From Acidobacteriaceae bacterium (GTDB taxonomy: Bacteria; Acidobacteriota; Terriglobia; Terriglobales; Acidobacteriaceae): a DNA stretch of 11,783 nt. Under the pieces are notes generated by a model, which searched no databases, had not been told where the DNA came from, and saw only the letters and a program-made list of their open reading frames with translations. The DNA lies in assembly GCA_009781125.1 (NCBI GenBank), contig WQYS01000045.1:1-11783 (forward strand), given 5' to 3'. The stretch's first letter is position 1; each line of letters begins with the position of its first letter. The position numbers and the translations under genes are program-made. Below, piece after piece: positions 1 through 7,700 of the stretch.

Positions 1-884
1 AGCCCATCCTTTGCGGCGTCAAAAGCCAGTTGCGCGAGACGCAGCGGAGGAAGCAGGTCTCCGGCGCAGTGCAACGCCTGCTTGGCGCGGCTGCCGTGGG
101 CATCGGGATCAGCGTCCGGGTCACGGCTCATGCAGCCGCCATGTTCATACGGCGTTTGCGAGTATTCCGTGCCGTGATTCGGCACCGGGAGCTTGGCGGC
201 ATGATGCGCGGCGATAGCGCGACCGCTCGAAAATGCCAGGCTGTAGATGATGGTGTTGTTATCGCCAACCGCTCGCACCGCGTCGTCGAGAGATATCTTG
301 CTTCCGTCGTCGAAGGTTTCGCTGATGAGCAGGATGGCTCGCCGGTAGCGCAAGGGCTGCGCTTGAAGCTGCTGGACGCCGAAGGCTACGGCGTCGAGGA
401 TCGCCGCTCCGTCGTCGCCGGGTTCGAGGCGGTTGATCGCGCTTGCGGCCTTGGGAATGTCTTCCGAGAAGCCCTGCTCCAGACGCGGCGCGCTGTCGAA
501 GCTGATGACGGCAACCGTGTGCGGAACCTCGCCGATGATGTCTTCCAGCAGCAGCTCGATGCTTTGGTAGTCCTGCAGATGCGCCGCGGCCCGTCCGCCG
601 GTTTGCACAACGACGGCCAGCGCCAGCGGCTCGCCTCCGGTATCTTCCTGTAGATGGAGCGTCTGCCGGACGCCGTTATCAAGCAGCGTGAAGTCTCCGG
701 CTGTGAGCTCGTAGATGCGCTGCCCGTCGTGGGTCTTCACCAGCGCCGGAACCAGAACCAGATTTGAATGGACGGTGATTGTATCGGTTTGAGCACGAGC
801 GCGCCCGGAAGGGAACGAAGCCAGAACAACGAGAAGCGTCAGCAGGTAGCGAACACCATGACGACGGTCGTATTTGATTGCCAT
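1..884 (-). CDS. Secreted VWFA-related (acidobacterial type) protein, 3' end beyond the window
   Basis: The frame is open from an ATG at 884 to the left edge (294 codons), so the C-terminus is missing. Residues 1-31 form a signal peptide: Arg/Lys-rich start, hydrophobic core YLLTLLVVLASF, cleavage after ARA before Gln32, so the protein is exported. After it come a short beta-rich stretch with LTAGDFTLLDNGVRQ (about residues 56-70), typical of acidobacterial VWFA-related proteins, and a VWA-like fold (about 85-230) with core strands LALAVVVQTGG, TVAVISFDS and RAILLISETFDDG. The metal-site motif DxSxS expected after the first strand reads QTGGR, so metal binding by the usual MIDAS is doubtful. 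A Cys-containing GGCMSRDPDADPDAHG segment follows. The ATG lies one base after the ispG stop (TGATATG), with no clear Shine-Dalgarno, which suggests translation coupled to ispG. Family assignment is from recognised motifs; the function of the family is not established. Confidence 0.85.
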   Translation of the reverse strand, partial: MAIKYDRRHGVRYLLTLLVVLASFPSGRARAQTDTITVHSNLVLVPALVKTHDGQRIYELTAGDFTLLDNGVRQTLHLQEDTGGEPLALAVVVQTGGRAAAHLQDYQSIELLLEDIIGEVPHTVAVISFDSAPRLEQGFSEDIPKAASAINRLEPGDDGAAILDAVAFGVQQLQAQPLRYRRAILLISETFDDGSKISLDDAVRAVGDNNTIIYSLAFSSGRAIAAHHAAKLPVPNHGTEYSQTPYEHGGCMSRDPDADPDAHGSRAKQALHCAGDLLPPLRLAQLAFDAAKDG

Positions 885-885
885 A

Positions 886-2115
886 TCAGTTATGTGTGGC
901 ACAGGCTCCGTAGCGCCGCTCAACATACTCGTTCAGAATCTCCTGAAACTCCTCGACGATCCGGTTACCCTTCAGCGTGGTGTAGAGCTTTCCGTCGACA
1001 TACACCGGAGCCTTCGGCTCCTCGAACGTGCCCGGCAGCGAGATGCCGATGTCGGAGTGCTTCGATTCGCCCGGCCCGTTTACGATGCAGCCCATCACAG
1101 CTAGCCGCAGGTTCTCGACACCCGCGTAACGCTTCTTCCAGTCGGGCATCTGCTCGACGAGGTAGCCCTGAATGCGTTCGGCCAGCTCCTGAAAGTAGGT
1201 TGAGGTGGTGCGTCCGCATCCGGGACAGCTCGTCACCTGCGGCATGAAGCTGCGAATGCCGAGCGATTGCAGAATCTGCTGCGCGCAGCGAACCTCCTCG
1301 GAGCGGTCGCCGCCGGGAGTAGGCGTCAGGCTCACGCGGATGGTGTCGCCGATTCCGGCCAGCAGCAGCGGTGCCAGTCCCGCCGTGGAAGCGACGGTTC
1401 CTTTCATTCCCATCCCGGCTTCGGTCAGACCCAAGTGCAGCGCGTAGTCGGAGCGGCGGGCCAACTCGGTATAAACGTCGATCAGGTCGCGCACGCCTGA
1501 CACCTTTGCCGAAAGAATAATCTGGTCGCGCCGCAGGCCGTAGCGCTCTGCTGCCGCCGCGTTGTCCAGCGCCGAGACCACCATGGCTTCCATCATGACG
1601 TCGCGCGCGGGCTTCGGCGCGGCGTGTTTAGAGTTCTCGTCCATCATCTTGGTCAGTAGCGCCTGGTCGAGTGATCCCCAGTTGACGCCGATGCGCACCG
1701 GCTTCTGGTGTTCGATGGCGGTCTCGATCATGGTGCGGAAGTTGTCGTCGTGGTGTCCGATGGACACGTTGCCGGGATTGATTCTGTACTTTGCCAGCGC
1801 GCGAGCCATCGCGGGATACTTCTTCAGCAGCAGGTGGCCGTTGTAGTGGAAGTCGCCGATGATGGGCGTCGTCCAGCCCTTTTTGGCAATGCCTTCGACG
1901 ATGGCCGGAACGGCCTGAGCGGCCTCGTCGTTATTGACCGTAACGCGCACCAGCTCTGATCCGGCACGGGCCAGCGCGGCGATCTGCTGGACGGTGCTTT
2001 CGACATCCGCCGTATCGGTGTTGGTCATCGACTGCACTACGACCGGCGCGTCGGCGCCGACGCTAACATTGCCAATCCGTACCGTTACTGCGCGACGACG
2101 CTCGATCTCTGGCAT
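886..2115 (-). CDS. ispG: 4-hydroxy-3-methylbut-2-en-1-yl diphosphate synthase (flavodoxin/ferredoxin type)
   Basis: IspG (GcpE) is a cytoplasmic [4Fe-4S] enzyme that reductively opens 2-C-methyl-D-erythritol 2,4-cyclodiphosphate to HMBPP, the penultimate step of the non-mevalonate isoprenoid pathway. From the ATG at 2115 the protein has 409 aa. The N-terminal TIM-barrel part is recognisable ([14 protein letters not shown] at 26-39, [12 protein letters not shown] at 86-97, [10 protein letters not shown] at 141-150). The C-terminal cluster domain has CPGC (Cys297, Cys300), a third Cys343 in [10 protein letters not shown], and the conserved Glu350. The longer spacing between Cys300 and Cys343 than in E. 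coli and the total length near 410 fit the extended bacterial form. I chose ATG 2115 because GGGAG lies 5 nt upstream and MPEIERR fits the family start; a GTG at 2172 or ATG at 2142 would add 19 or 9 residues and push into the tRNA promoter. The downstream VWA gene is 1 bp away and probably co-transcribed. Confidence 0.96.
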   Translation of the reverse strand: MPEIERRRAVTVRIGNVSVGADAPVVVQSMTNTDTADVESTVQQIAALARAGSELVRVTVNNDEAAQAVPAIVEGIAKKGWTTPIIGDFHYNGHLLLKKYPAMARALAKYRINPGNVSIGHHDDNFRTMIETAIEHQKPVRIGVNWGSLDQALLTKMMDENSKHAAPKPARDVMMEAMVVSALDNAAAAERYGLRRDQIILSAKVSGVRDLIDVYTELARRSDYALHLGLTEAGMGMKGTVASTAGLAPLLLAGIGDTIRVSLTPTPGGDRSEEVRCAQQILQSLGIRSFMPQVTSCPGCGRTTSTYFQELAERIQGYLVEQMPDWKKRYAGVENLRLAVMGCIVNGPGESKHSDIGISLPGTFEEPKAPVYVDGKLYTTLKGNRIVEEFQEILNEYVERRYGACATHN

Positions 2116-2120
2116 ATGCG

Positions 2121-2125
2121 CTCCC
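2121..2125 (-). promoter_or_regulatory. Ribosome binding site deciding the ispG start
   Basis: On the minus strand GGGAG lies 5 nt before the ATG at 2115. The upstream in-frame starts (GTG 2172, ATG 2142) have no comparable sequence, so this supports the 409-aa form. Confidence 0.6.
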
Positions 2126-2143
2126 GGCCTCAAGTTTATCATC

Positions 2144-2173
2144 GTGAAATCCGGCCTTTGGCGCTGGTACACT
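2144..2173 (+). promoter_or_regulatory. Possible promoter of the tRNA-Arg gene
   Basis: GTGAAA (2144-2149) and TACACT (2168-2173) each match the sigma-70 consensus at 4 of 6 positions with an 18-bp spacer. Transcription would start about 2180, just before the tRNA. The elements overlap the 5' leader of the divergent ispG gene. The matches are moderate, so this is a position-supported guess. Confidence 0.35.
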
Positions 2174-2182
2174 AGAGCACAA

Positions 2183-2259
2183 GGCCCGGTAGCTCAGTTG
2201 CATAGAGCAGCGCACTCCTAACGCGAAGGTCACAGGTTGGACTCCTGTCCGGGCCGCCA
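2183..2259 (+). tRNA. tRNA-Arg (anticodon CCT), CCA encoded
   Basis: A full cloverleaf can be drawn. The acceptor stem is GGCCCGG (2183-2189) with CCGGGCC (2249-2255), discriminator G2256 and encoded CCA 2257-2259. The D stem is GCTC/GAGC (2192-2195, 2205-2208). The anticodon loop is CTCCTAA with CCT at 2217-2219, reading the Arg codon AGG. The variable loop is AGGTC and the T stem is ACAGG/CCTGT. Three things are odd. The T loop reads TTGGACT, so position 56 is G instead of C. The D loop has G18 followed by C19 instead of G19, which would restore a 19-56 Watson-Crick pair in reversed orientation. The anticodon stem has only three Watson-Crick pairs, with G27-A43 and A31-C39 mismatched. It is either a real, slightly aberrant tRNA or a copy that is starting to degrade. 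The promoter and terminator argue that it is expressed. Confidence 0.9.
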
Positions 2260-2293
2260 CTTATCTCTCGCATAATCAACCAAATACAAGATT

Positions 2294-2316
2294 GACCGGC
2301 GAGAGCCGGTCTTTTT
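2294..2316 (+). terminator. Rho-independent terminator after tRNA-Arg
   Basis: A perfect 7-bp stem, GACCGGC and GCCGGTC, encloses the stable tetraloop GAGA and is followed by five T residues and then further T-rich DNA up to 2330. It lies 35 bp after the tRNA CCA and is oriented to end tRNA transcription. Confidence 0.88.
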
Positions 2317-2330
2317 CGTTTTTTATTTTT

Positions 2331-2352
2331 GGGATACTTTTGGGATACTTTT
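2331..2352 (+). repeat. Two perfect tandem copies of GGGATACTTTT
   Basis: The 11-bp unit occurs at 2331-2341 and 2342-2352, directly after the T-rich tail of the tRNA terminator. It has no palindromic structure. Its place between the tRNA and the excisionase-like gene would suit recombinase arm sites or a remnant of an integration end, but nothing in the sequence proves that. The rest of 2353-2496 shows no gene I can support. Confidence 0.75.
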
Positions 2353-2496
2353 GCACGGATTTCCTGCGCCCTCCTGCGTCGCCCTGCAGCTATAGCCGGA
2401 GCGAACTCCACCGTATTTGTAAGGCAACTCTCCTTATCCGTATAGAAAGGCTTTCTGGATGCAAGGATTGATTCCGTGGCGTCAAGGCAAAAGATG

Positions 2497-2718
2497 TCAT
2501 CCTGTGAGCCGCTTGTGATCGAACTCCGCGTACCTTTTCAATTCTGCAAGAGGAATCAGCGTCCGAGTTCCGATGCGCTTCATTGTCAATTCACCGCGAG
2601 CCAGAAGGTAATCGAGGCTTCGCTGGCTGATTGAAAGGTATTGAGCCGCGCTTCGACGATCCACGAGTAGGCGTTCTTCAGTAGGCATTGTCAGCCGCTG
2701 GACTGCCTTCTTCTGCAT
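2497..2718 (-). CDS. Small excisionase-like helix-turn-helix protein
   Basis: This 73-aa protein carries one winged HTH domain of the excisionase/AlpA/MerR-like type (HTH_17-like), residues about 17-68. The pattern is LLVDRRSAAQYLSISQRSLDYL, then a wing (TMKRIGTRTLIPLAEL), then the typical ending LKRYAEF. Such proteins bind DNA and commonly act as recombination directionality factors or small regulators on integrated elements. The start is well supported: AAGGAGG (2723-2729) lies 4 nt before the ATG at 2718. It sits between the tRNA and a relaxase fragment, which fits an element-derived gene, but no integrase accompanies it. Regulator versus excisionase cannot be decided from sequence. Confidence 0.8.
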   Translation of the reverse strand: MQKKAVQRLTMPTEERLLVDRRSAAQYLSISQRSLDYLLARGELTMKRIGTRTLIPLAELKRYAEFDHKRLTG

Positions 2719-2860
2719 AGTGCCTCCTTGTCCGATAGAACAGGCTCTACGTTGAAGAATGATGCCGCATCGTTCGTTTGTCCAATGGTTGTTAGTGATG
2801 TCTCGGTTATCACTCGCAGAGATGTCATATCATCGGTGGAAACTGATTACTCCACATAGG

Positions 2861-2879
2861 CAACTTATAGTTGTGCAAC
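2861..2879. promoter_or_regulatory. Clustered inverted half-sites upstream of the LysR gene
   Basis: CAAC, TTATA, GTTG, TG, CAAC follow one another, giving two overlapping inverted repeats (CAAC-N5-GTTG and GTTG-N2-CAAC) that share the middle half-site. This is 63 bp upstream of the LysR start and also upstream of the divergent HTH gene, so it could be an operator for either. The half-sites are only 4 bp, so chance is possible. Confidence 0.3.
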
Positions 2880-2942
2880 CCTTTGCAGGGTAACTGAAGT
2901 CGGATATCAAGACACACTTCGTACGGGAACGGAGATGTGCTG

Positions 2943-3551
2943 ATGAGTATCTATGACTATTTGGAATTTCGCCATCTGAGGTTCATCGTGGCGGTGGTCG
3001 AAGAAGGCAGCATGACACGAGCTGCTGAACGGCTGAACGTCGTTCAATCGAATCTCAGCAAGCAAATCTGCGAGATCGAAGATATCTTCGATGTGAAGCT
3101 TTTTATTCGAATGCATAATGGTGTTCAACTCACATCGTCCGGTCAGTCCTTCTTTAATTTTGCCCGCCAACTACTGGACCTGAGAGAAGAGGCAATTAAT
3201 TCTTTTCAGGCTGTTCAAGACGCGGAAAGTCGTCCCTTTCGCCTCGGGTTTTCACAATTTGTGGAACATGCGGTTCTACAAACGGTTTCGCAAGCATACC
3301 GTAAGCTCTTTCTGAAAGGAACAGTGGAGTTGGAGGGCGATGACACCGATGCATTATTATGCCGCATACAGTGTGGTGAACTGGATGCTGCTCTTATTAC
3401 ACTTCCCCTCAGCACGAATGGTCTGTGTATCCAGCCGCTACTCCATGAACCTATGGCTGTTTGCCTTCGCAAAGATGATCCACTCACTAATAAAGAGGAA
3501 TTGGAAGCAACGGATTCGCGCCGTTGCCAAAACTTATGTCGCATCGCCTGA
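2943..3551 (+). CDS. LysR-type transcriptional regulator, truncated at the C-terminus
   Basis: The N-terminal LysR winged HTH is intact: LEFRHLRFIVAVVEEGSMTR, then AAERLNVVQSNLSKQI as the helix-turn-helix (about residues 23-42), followed by LFIR and the linker helix (residues 63-90). The first half of the effector-binding domain follows (PFRLGFSQFVEHAVL at about 98, LDAALITLPL at about 150, MAVCLRKDDPL at about 173). After roughly residue 190 the frame runs into foreign sequence and stops at 202 aa, whereas the family is near 300 aa, so subdomain closure and normal inducer sensing should be lost. I start at ATG 2943 because GGAG (2931-2934) is 8 nt upstream; GTG 2937 would add two residues. 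Base composition is visibly more AT-rich than ispG, consistent with an acquired segment. It may still make a DNA-binding fragment. Confidence 0.85.
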   Translation: MSIYDYLEFRHLRFIVAVVEEGSMTRAAERLNVVQSNLSKQICEIEDIFDVKLFIRMHNGVQLTSSGQSFFNFARQLLDLREEAINSFQAVQDAESRPFRLGFSQFVEHAVLQTVSQAYRKLFLKGTVELEGDDTDALLCRIQCGELDAALITLPLSTNGLCIQPLLHEPMAVCLRKDDPLTNKEELEATDSRRCQNLCRIA

Positions 3552-4338
3552 CAATACGCTTATCGTTTCTCCCGACAATGCCTCACGCCGTGACCTGAAT
3601 CTCGCCGTGCGCCAGGAACTGAGAGCAAATGGCAAACTGGTTCCGAACGATCATTCCTTCCGAGTGCTTGTGCCACGTCAGGATATGACCGGTGCTGACC
3701 GCGCCTGGGCAAATCATTATGAGATTGGCGATATCGTGCGCTATTCACGCGGAAGCCAGCAGGCAGAAATTGAGGCCGGGTCTTACGCAACCGTCACCGG
3801 AATCCAACCGGACCAAAATCTGCTCACAGTGAAAAAGGAAAATGGAGAAACTACTACTTACAGTCCACGCCGACTCGCAGGCGTCAGTGTTTATCGCGTT
3901 GTCGCACATGAATTCGCAGCGGGTGATCGCATCCAGTTCACCGCGCCGGACAAGTCGCTTGGCGTAGCTAATCGAGACCTTGCGCACATTGAATCCATCA
4001 CTGCTGACTGCATTACCGCCCGACTGGATGATGGCCGCCGACTCGAATTCAATCCGGCAGAGCACTGCCACTTCGATCACGGATATGCCGTAACCGGCTA
4101 CAGCGCCCAAGGACTCACTGCCGAGCGCGTTCTCATTCACGCAAACATGGGGGTCCATCCAGACCTGCTCAATTCAAGGTTCGGTTATGTCGCCGTCTCC
4201 CGCGCCAGCCATGAGGCCACCATCTTTACCGACGATATGACTAAACTTAGCCAGCAACTCGGTACAGATGTCAGCAAAACCTCTGCTCTTGAAATCCAAC
4301 AAGTGCCCTCAGTAAACCAAGGAATCGAGTGTATATAG
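3511..4338 (+). pseudogene. C-terminal helicase fragment of a MobF/TraA-type conjugative relaxase
   Basis: About 275 codons match the last part of TraA/TrwC-like relaxase-helicases, large cytoplasmic proteins that nick and unwind plasmid or ICE DNA for conjugation. Visible landmarks are NTLIVSPDNASRR (3553-3591), a small beta-rich domain with DRIQF and KSLGVANRD, a late helicase motif GYAVTGYSAQGLTAERVLIH (4081-4140), and the motif VI-like YVAVSRASHE (4186-4215). The N-terminal relaxase domain with its catalytic Tyr and His triad and the Walker A/B part of the helicase are absent, so it cannot relax or unwind DNA. Homology begins near RIRAVAKTYVA right at the truncation of LysR; the in-frame extension to an ATG at 3340 only shadows the LysR gene. 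The end GIECI at 4338 may be the native C-terminus. It marks a former conjugative element. Confidence 0.82.
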
Positions 4339-4403
4339 AGGCAGATCGTAGTTACTATCTAAGCAACTTTTGTTTGCATTCCCGCAAAATCCTACATTTT
4401 CAT

Positions 4404-4409
4404 TTGACA
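4404..4409 (+). promoter_or_regulatory. Possible -35 element upstream of the giant secreted protein gene
   Basis: The hexamer is a perfect TTGACA in the AT-rich intergenic region, about 270 bp before the chosen start. No good -10 follows at normal spacing, so this is weak. Confidence 0.25.
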
Positions 4410-4666
4410 ATTCATAACGTCGATCGTGTCTGAATTCTGCAAAATTTATAAAGATTTCATAAAAGCGGCCATATCACAAATGGTTGTTTATTGAGATCGC
4501 TCAAGAAGCTGTGTCTGGAATCAAGCCATTTCTGCTTGATGTAGTTGTAGTTGAGGTGGGCGAAATTTTTGCTGTGAAGATTTGGGAGGAAAAGTCATTA
4601 CTGGTTCTTCTTTCCCAGCAAACAGAGTGCGCTGGACACGGCGCTCTCACAGTTGATGACAGGCCG

Positions 4667-4671
4667 GGAGG
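4667..4671 (+). promoter_or_regulatory. Ribosome binding site deciding a TTG start
   Basis: GGAGG at 4667-4671 (within CGGGAGG) is followed by a 7-nt spacer and TTG at 4679. There is no usable in-frame ATG before the middle of the signal-peptide core (ATG 4766), so the TTG with this site is the best start. Confidence 0.65.
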
Positions 4672-4678
4672 TAGTCCT

Positions 4679-4795
4679 TTGGTATCCAATGGTTTATGTA
4701 ATCTTGCGCGTTCAGGGAAGGTTTCCCTTCGAAACTATGCGATTGTTTTCTTGATTTTGGCGATGGCGGTTGTATTTACTAGTCCGTCCTCGGCA
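4679..4795 (+). other. Signal peptide of the giant protein
   Basis: The segment comprises 39 residues with a basic n-region (Arg11, Lys14, Arg18), a 13-residue hydrophobic core and a TSPSSA/Q cleavage site at Ala39. The n-region is long, so the true start could lie slightly downstream, but no in-frame start codon there has a ribosome site. Confidence 0.75.
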
Positions 4796-7700
4796 CAGTC
4801 CGTGCCTGGGATGACAGTCACCCTCGCGCCGACAATCCAAATGTTTGCTGGAGTGAGGAACACACCTGGGTACGGTGTTCCGGGACCGGGTGCGGCTACC
4901 TCGATCAGGCTCGGCAACTATAACGCCAATATCCATGGACTTGTTGCGGACAGGTACGGCAACGTCTACTTTGCCGACTACGGCAGTTGCGTCGTGCGCA
5001 AGATCGACGCAACCGGCTGGATGACCATCATCGCCGGAACTCCCAAGACCACCGGCACCTGCGCTGGCGCTACATCGATCACGACTCCCAAGGATGCGAC
5101 CACGACCGCCATCGGTCTGGCGCAGCAACTGGGACTGGATCCGAAGCGCAATGTTTTATATATCGGCGACGCCACCAACAACGTAATCGATAAACTGGAC
5201 CTCTCGACCGGCCTGATTGTGCAGTTTGCCGGTAAGTTCGGCACCGCCGCCAGCAGCGCCAATGCTCAGACGGATAACGTGGACGCGACTACATCTCCTC
5301 TTAACATCGATTACCGTTCCGGCATGGCGGTCGATGGCCAGGGCAACATCTTCATCAGCTCCGCAGTCAACAACGTGATCCAGGAGATCACGATCTCGGA
5401 TATGAGGCTGCACAAGATCGCGGGCACCGGCGGCACTAACGGTAGCGGCAACGTCGGTCAGAACAACGTAGGCATAAGTCCAGCCTACAATGCCCAGCTT
5501 AACACTCCGGAAGGCATAGCCTTCGACCCTTGGGGAAATCTGTGGATTGGGGTGTCCTACGCCTTCTATGTGGCGAAGATTACCAATCCAGGACCGACCG
5601 CGACCTGCGGCGTTGGCTCTGCTCCTATGGCGTGCGGGCAGATTGTTGTGGCCGCAGGCTCTCTCTCTTCAGGCGCGGGCGCGTACACTCCTGCCACGAT
5701 GGATGGCAAGCCCGCGCCCAATCCTCCCGGTCCTACCCGGCTCAGCTACACCAATTACGCTGCTTTCGACGCGACATCCGGCTCGATGTTTATTTCGGAT
5801 TGGGATCACTACCGGGTGGAACAGGTCAAAAACGGGATTATCTGGAGCGCGGTGGGCGAGGGCAGCAATACCGATACGTCCATGACTCGATGCACCGGCC
5901 AGCTTGATGCCATCGCAAACGGTTGTCCTGCCACGCTGGCGACACTCGGGCAGGTTGGAGCGGTCGCCGCCGATAATGTTGGCAGTCTTTATGTCTATAG
6001 CGGCAGCTACAATCAGGTTATCCAGAGGGTATCCCTTATACCACAGCCGATGCTGCGGGTTAATCTGGGCCAGTCATCGACGAACAATACCAGGATATGG
6101 TTTAACTTCGCAACGAATGGCAGTTACACCACACAGAAGCTCGGAGCGCCACGGGCGCTGACGCTGGGGAATCCGAATTCGACTGCGAATGCGACGCCGA
6201 CCCAGGACTTCGCAGTAGCCAGCAACAGTTCCTATGCCAGCGTCAATGGTTCTTGCTCGACAGTCCCCACCTATGCCACGACTAACAATTGCTACGTCGA
6301 TGTGTCCTTCACGCCGCATACTCCCGGCATGAGCATGGGCGCAGTGGAGTTAGTCGATCCCAGCGGCAATATTCTGGCGACGGCCTATGTCTACGGCACG
6401 GGCGTTGGACCGCAGGTAGTCTATAACACTCCGCTCGACGCGCCCAAGGTGGTAAGCACTGGATTTACCGGCCCCTTTGACGTAACGAAGGATGGCAAAG
6501 GAAATATCTTTGTTGCCGATGGCTCCAACGGGGTACAGAGCATTTCCTGCGACAGCGTCAGTTGCACGAATAACCCGGTGCCTACCGGGACCACTCCCCA
6601 GAGAGTTTTAGTGGATGGACTCGGCAACCTTATTGTTGACGACCCTGCCATTGGTGTCTCCTTGATTCCCGTAAGCAGCACCGGAACCTATTCGGCGAGT
6701 AACGCTATTGTGGTGGCTCCGGTGAACGGCAACCTGGGTAATGGTGTTGTGCTGATAACTCCTCAGGCTGAAGGAGTGGATGGAACCGGAACAATTTATG
6801 TCCTGGACTCCACCACTGGCACGGTGACGCAGGTGCCGGTGGGTTGCACGATCAGCACCGACCCTTCCGTTACGCCTTGCGCCTTTCAGATCGGGGCCGG
6901 ATCGCTCAATAATCCCCAGGCCCTGGCGGTCGGTTCCACCGCAGATATCTATGTCGCCGACACTGGTAACGGGGCCATCCAGTTGATTCAAGCCGGTTGT
7001 ACGGACTCCTCCTGCGTCTCCACTATGGTGACTGGACTCAGTAGTCCGACCGGTGTGGCGGTGGACCCTGCCGGGAATATCTATGTCGCAGACTCCGGAA
7101 ATGGTTCAGTGTTGGAGTTTCCGTCAGTTGATCCATCCACAGGGCAGCCTTGTAAAGATACCTCCTGCGCTATTACGCTGGGCACCGGATACGTCACGCC
7201 CTCCAACCTGATGTTGGATCGCAACGGAAGCATCTATGGAGACCTCTATGTAACCGATACAGGTTCTCACACGTTGTATAAGCTCAGCCGCACATCGCCG
7301 CCGCCGATGACCTTCCCGGTCACGCAGATGGGCAATTCGAGCTTCAGCAGCAGCGATCCGACGTATGCTCAATTGCAGAACATCGGCAACGACACTCTGG
7401 TCTTCAGCTCTACCACTGCGAATCCGTCCTTCACCACGGATGCCTATGTGATCGATGGCAGCAGCACATGTCCACAGATAACTGCGGGCGGCAGCACGGG
7501 GACGCTTAACGCGGGTTCCACCTGCACGATCGTGCCTAAATTCCAGCCGCAATTGCCGAATTCTTACCCTGACAACATCAAGGTGTCCGGCCAAAGCTTA
7601 TCTGGGTACGACATCACATCGTCCATCCCGCTGGTTCCGCTGAGCGGCAAAAGCGCTAATGTGACGTTTACACCTACGGGAGTTCCGTCTGCCACCTATG

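Larger units (their letters stand above)
4339..4678. other. Intergenic stretch without a supported gene
   Basis: The first 120 bp are AT-rich. A perfect TTGACA lies at 4404-4409, but the DNA 16-18 bp downstream (around 4426-4433) is a poor -10. The frame of the downstream giant gene is already open from 4463, right after a TAA at 4460-4462, yet the residues before 4679 match nothing I recognise and have no start codon with a good ribosome site. No terminator hairpin for the relaxase fragment was seen. Confidence 0.5.

Noticed and set aside
30..653. Long plus-strand ORF opposite the VWA-like gene
   Set aside because: It is the antisense shadow of a minus-strand frame that has a signal peptide, recognisable family motifs and junction with ispG.
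2116..2172. Longer ispG start at GTG 2172
   Set aside because: No ribosome site, no family similarity in the extra 19 residues, and overlap with the likely tRNA promoter.
2244..2259. Attachment-site duplicate of the tRNA 3' end elsewhere in the window
   Set aside because: Only a short chance match inside the giant gene near 7002 was seen, too short and in coding sequence.
2172..2411. Minus-strand ORF across the tRNA and its terminator
   Set aside because: It starts at GTG, runs antisense through the tRNA, and its Lys-rich part is just the terminator T-tract and the 11-bp repeat.
3340..3510. Upstream extension of the relaxase frame to ATG 3340
   Set aside because: This part overlaps the LysR coding sequence in another frame and reads as non-homologous shadow.
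4463..4678. Possible separate small gene or N-terminal extension ahead of the signal peptide
   Set aside because: The frame is open but has no good start or ribosome site and the residues resemble no family I know; kept only as a note.
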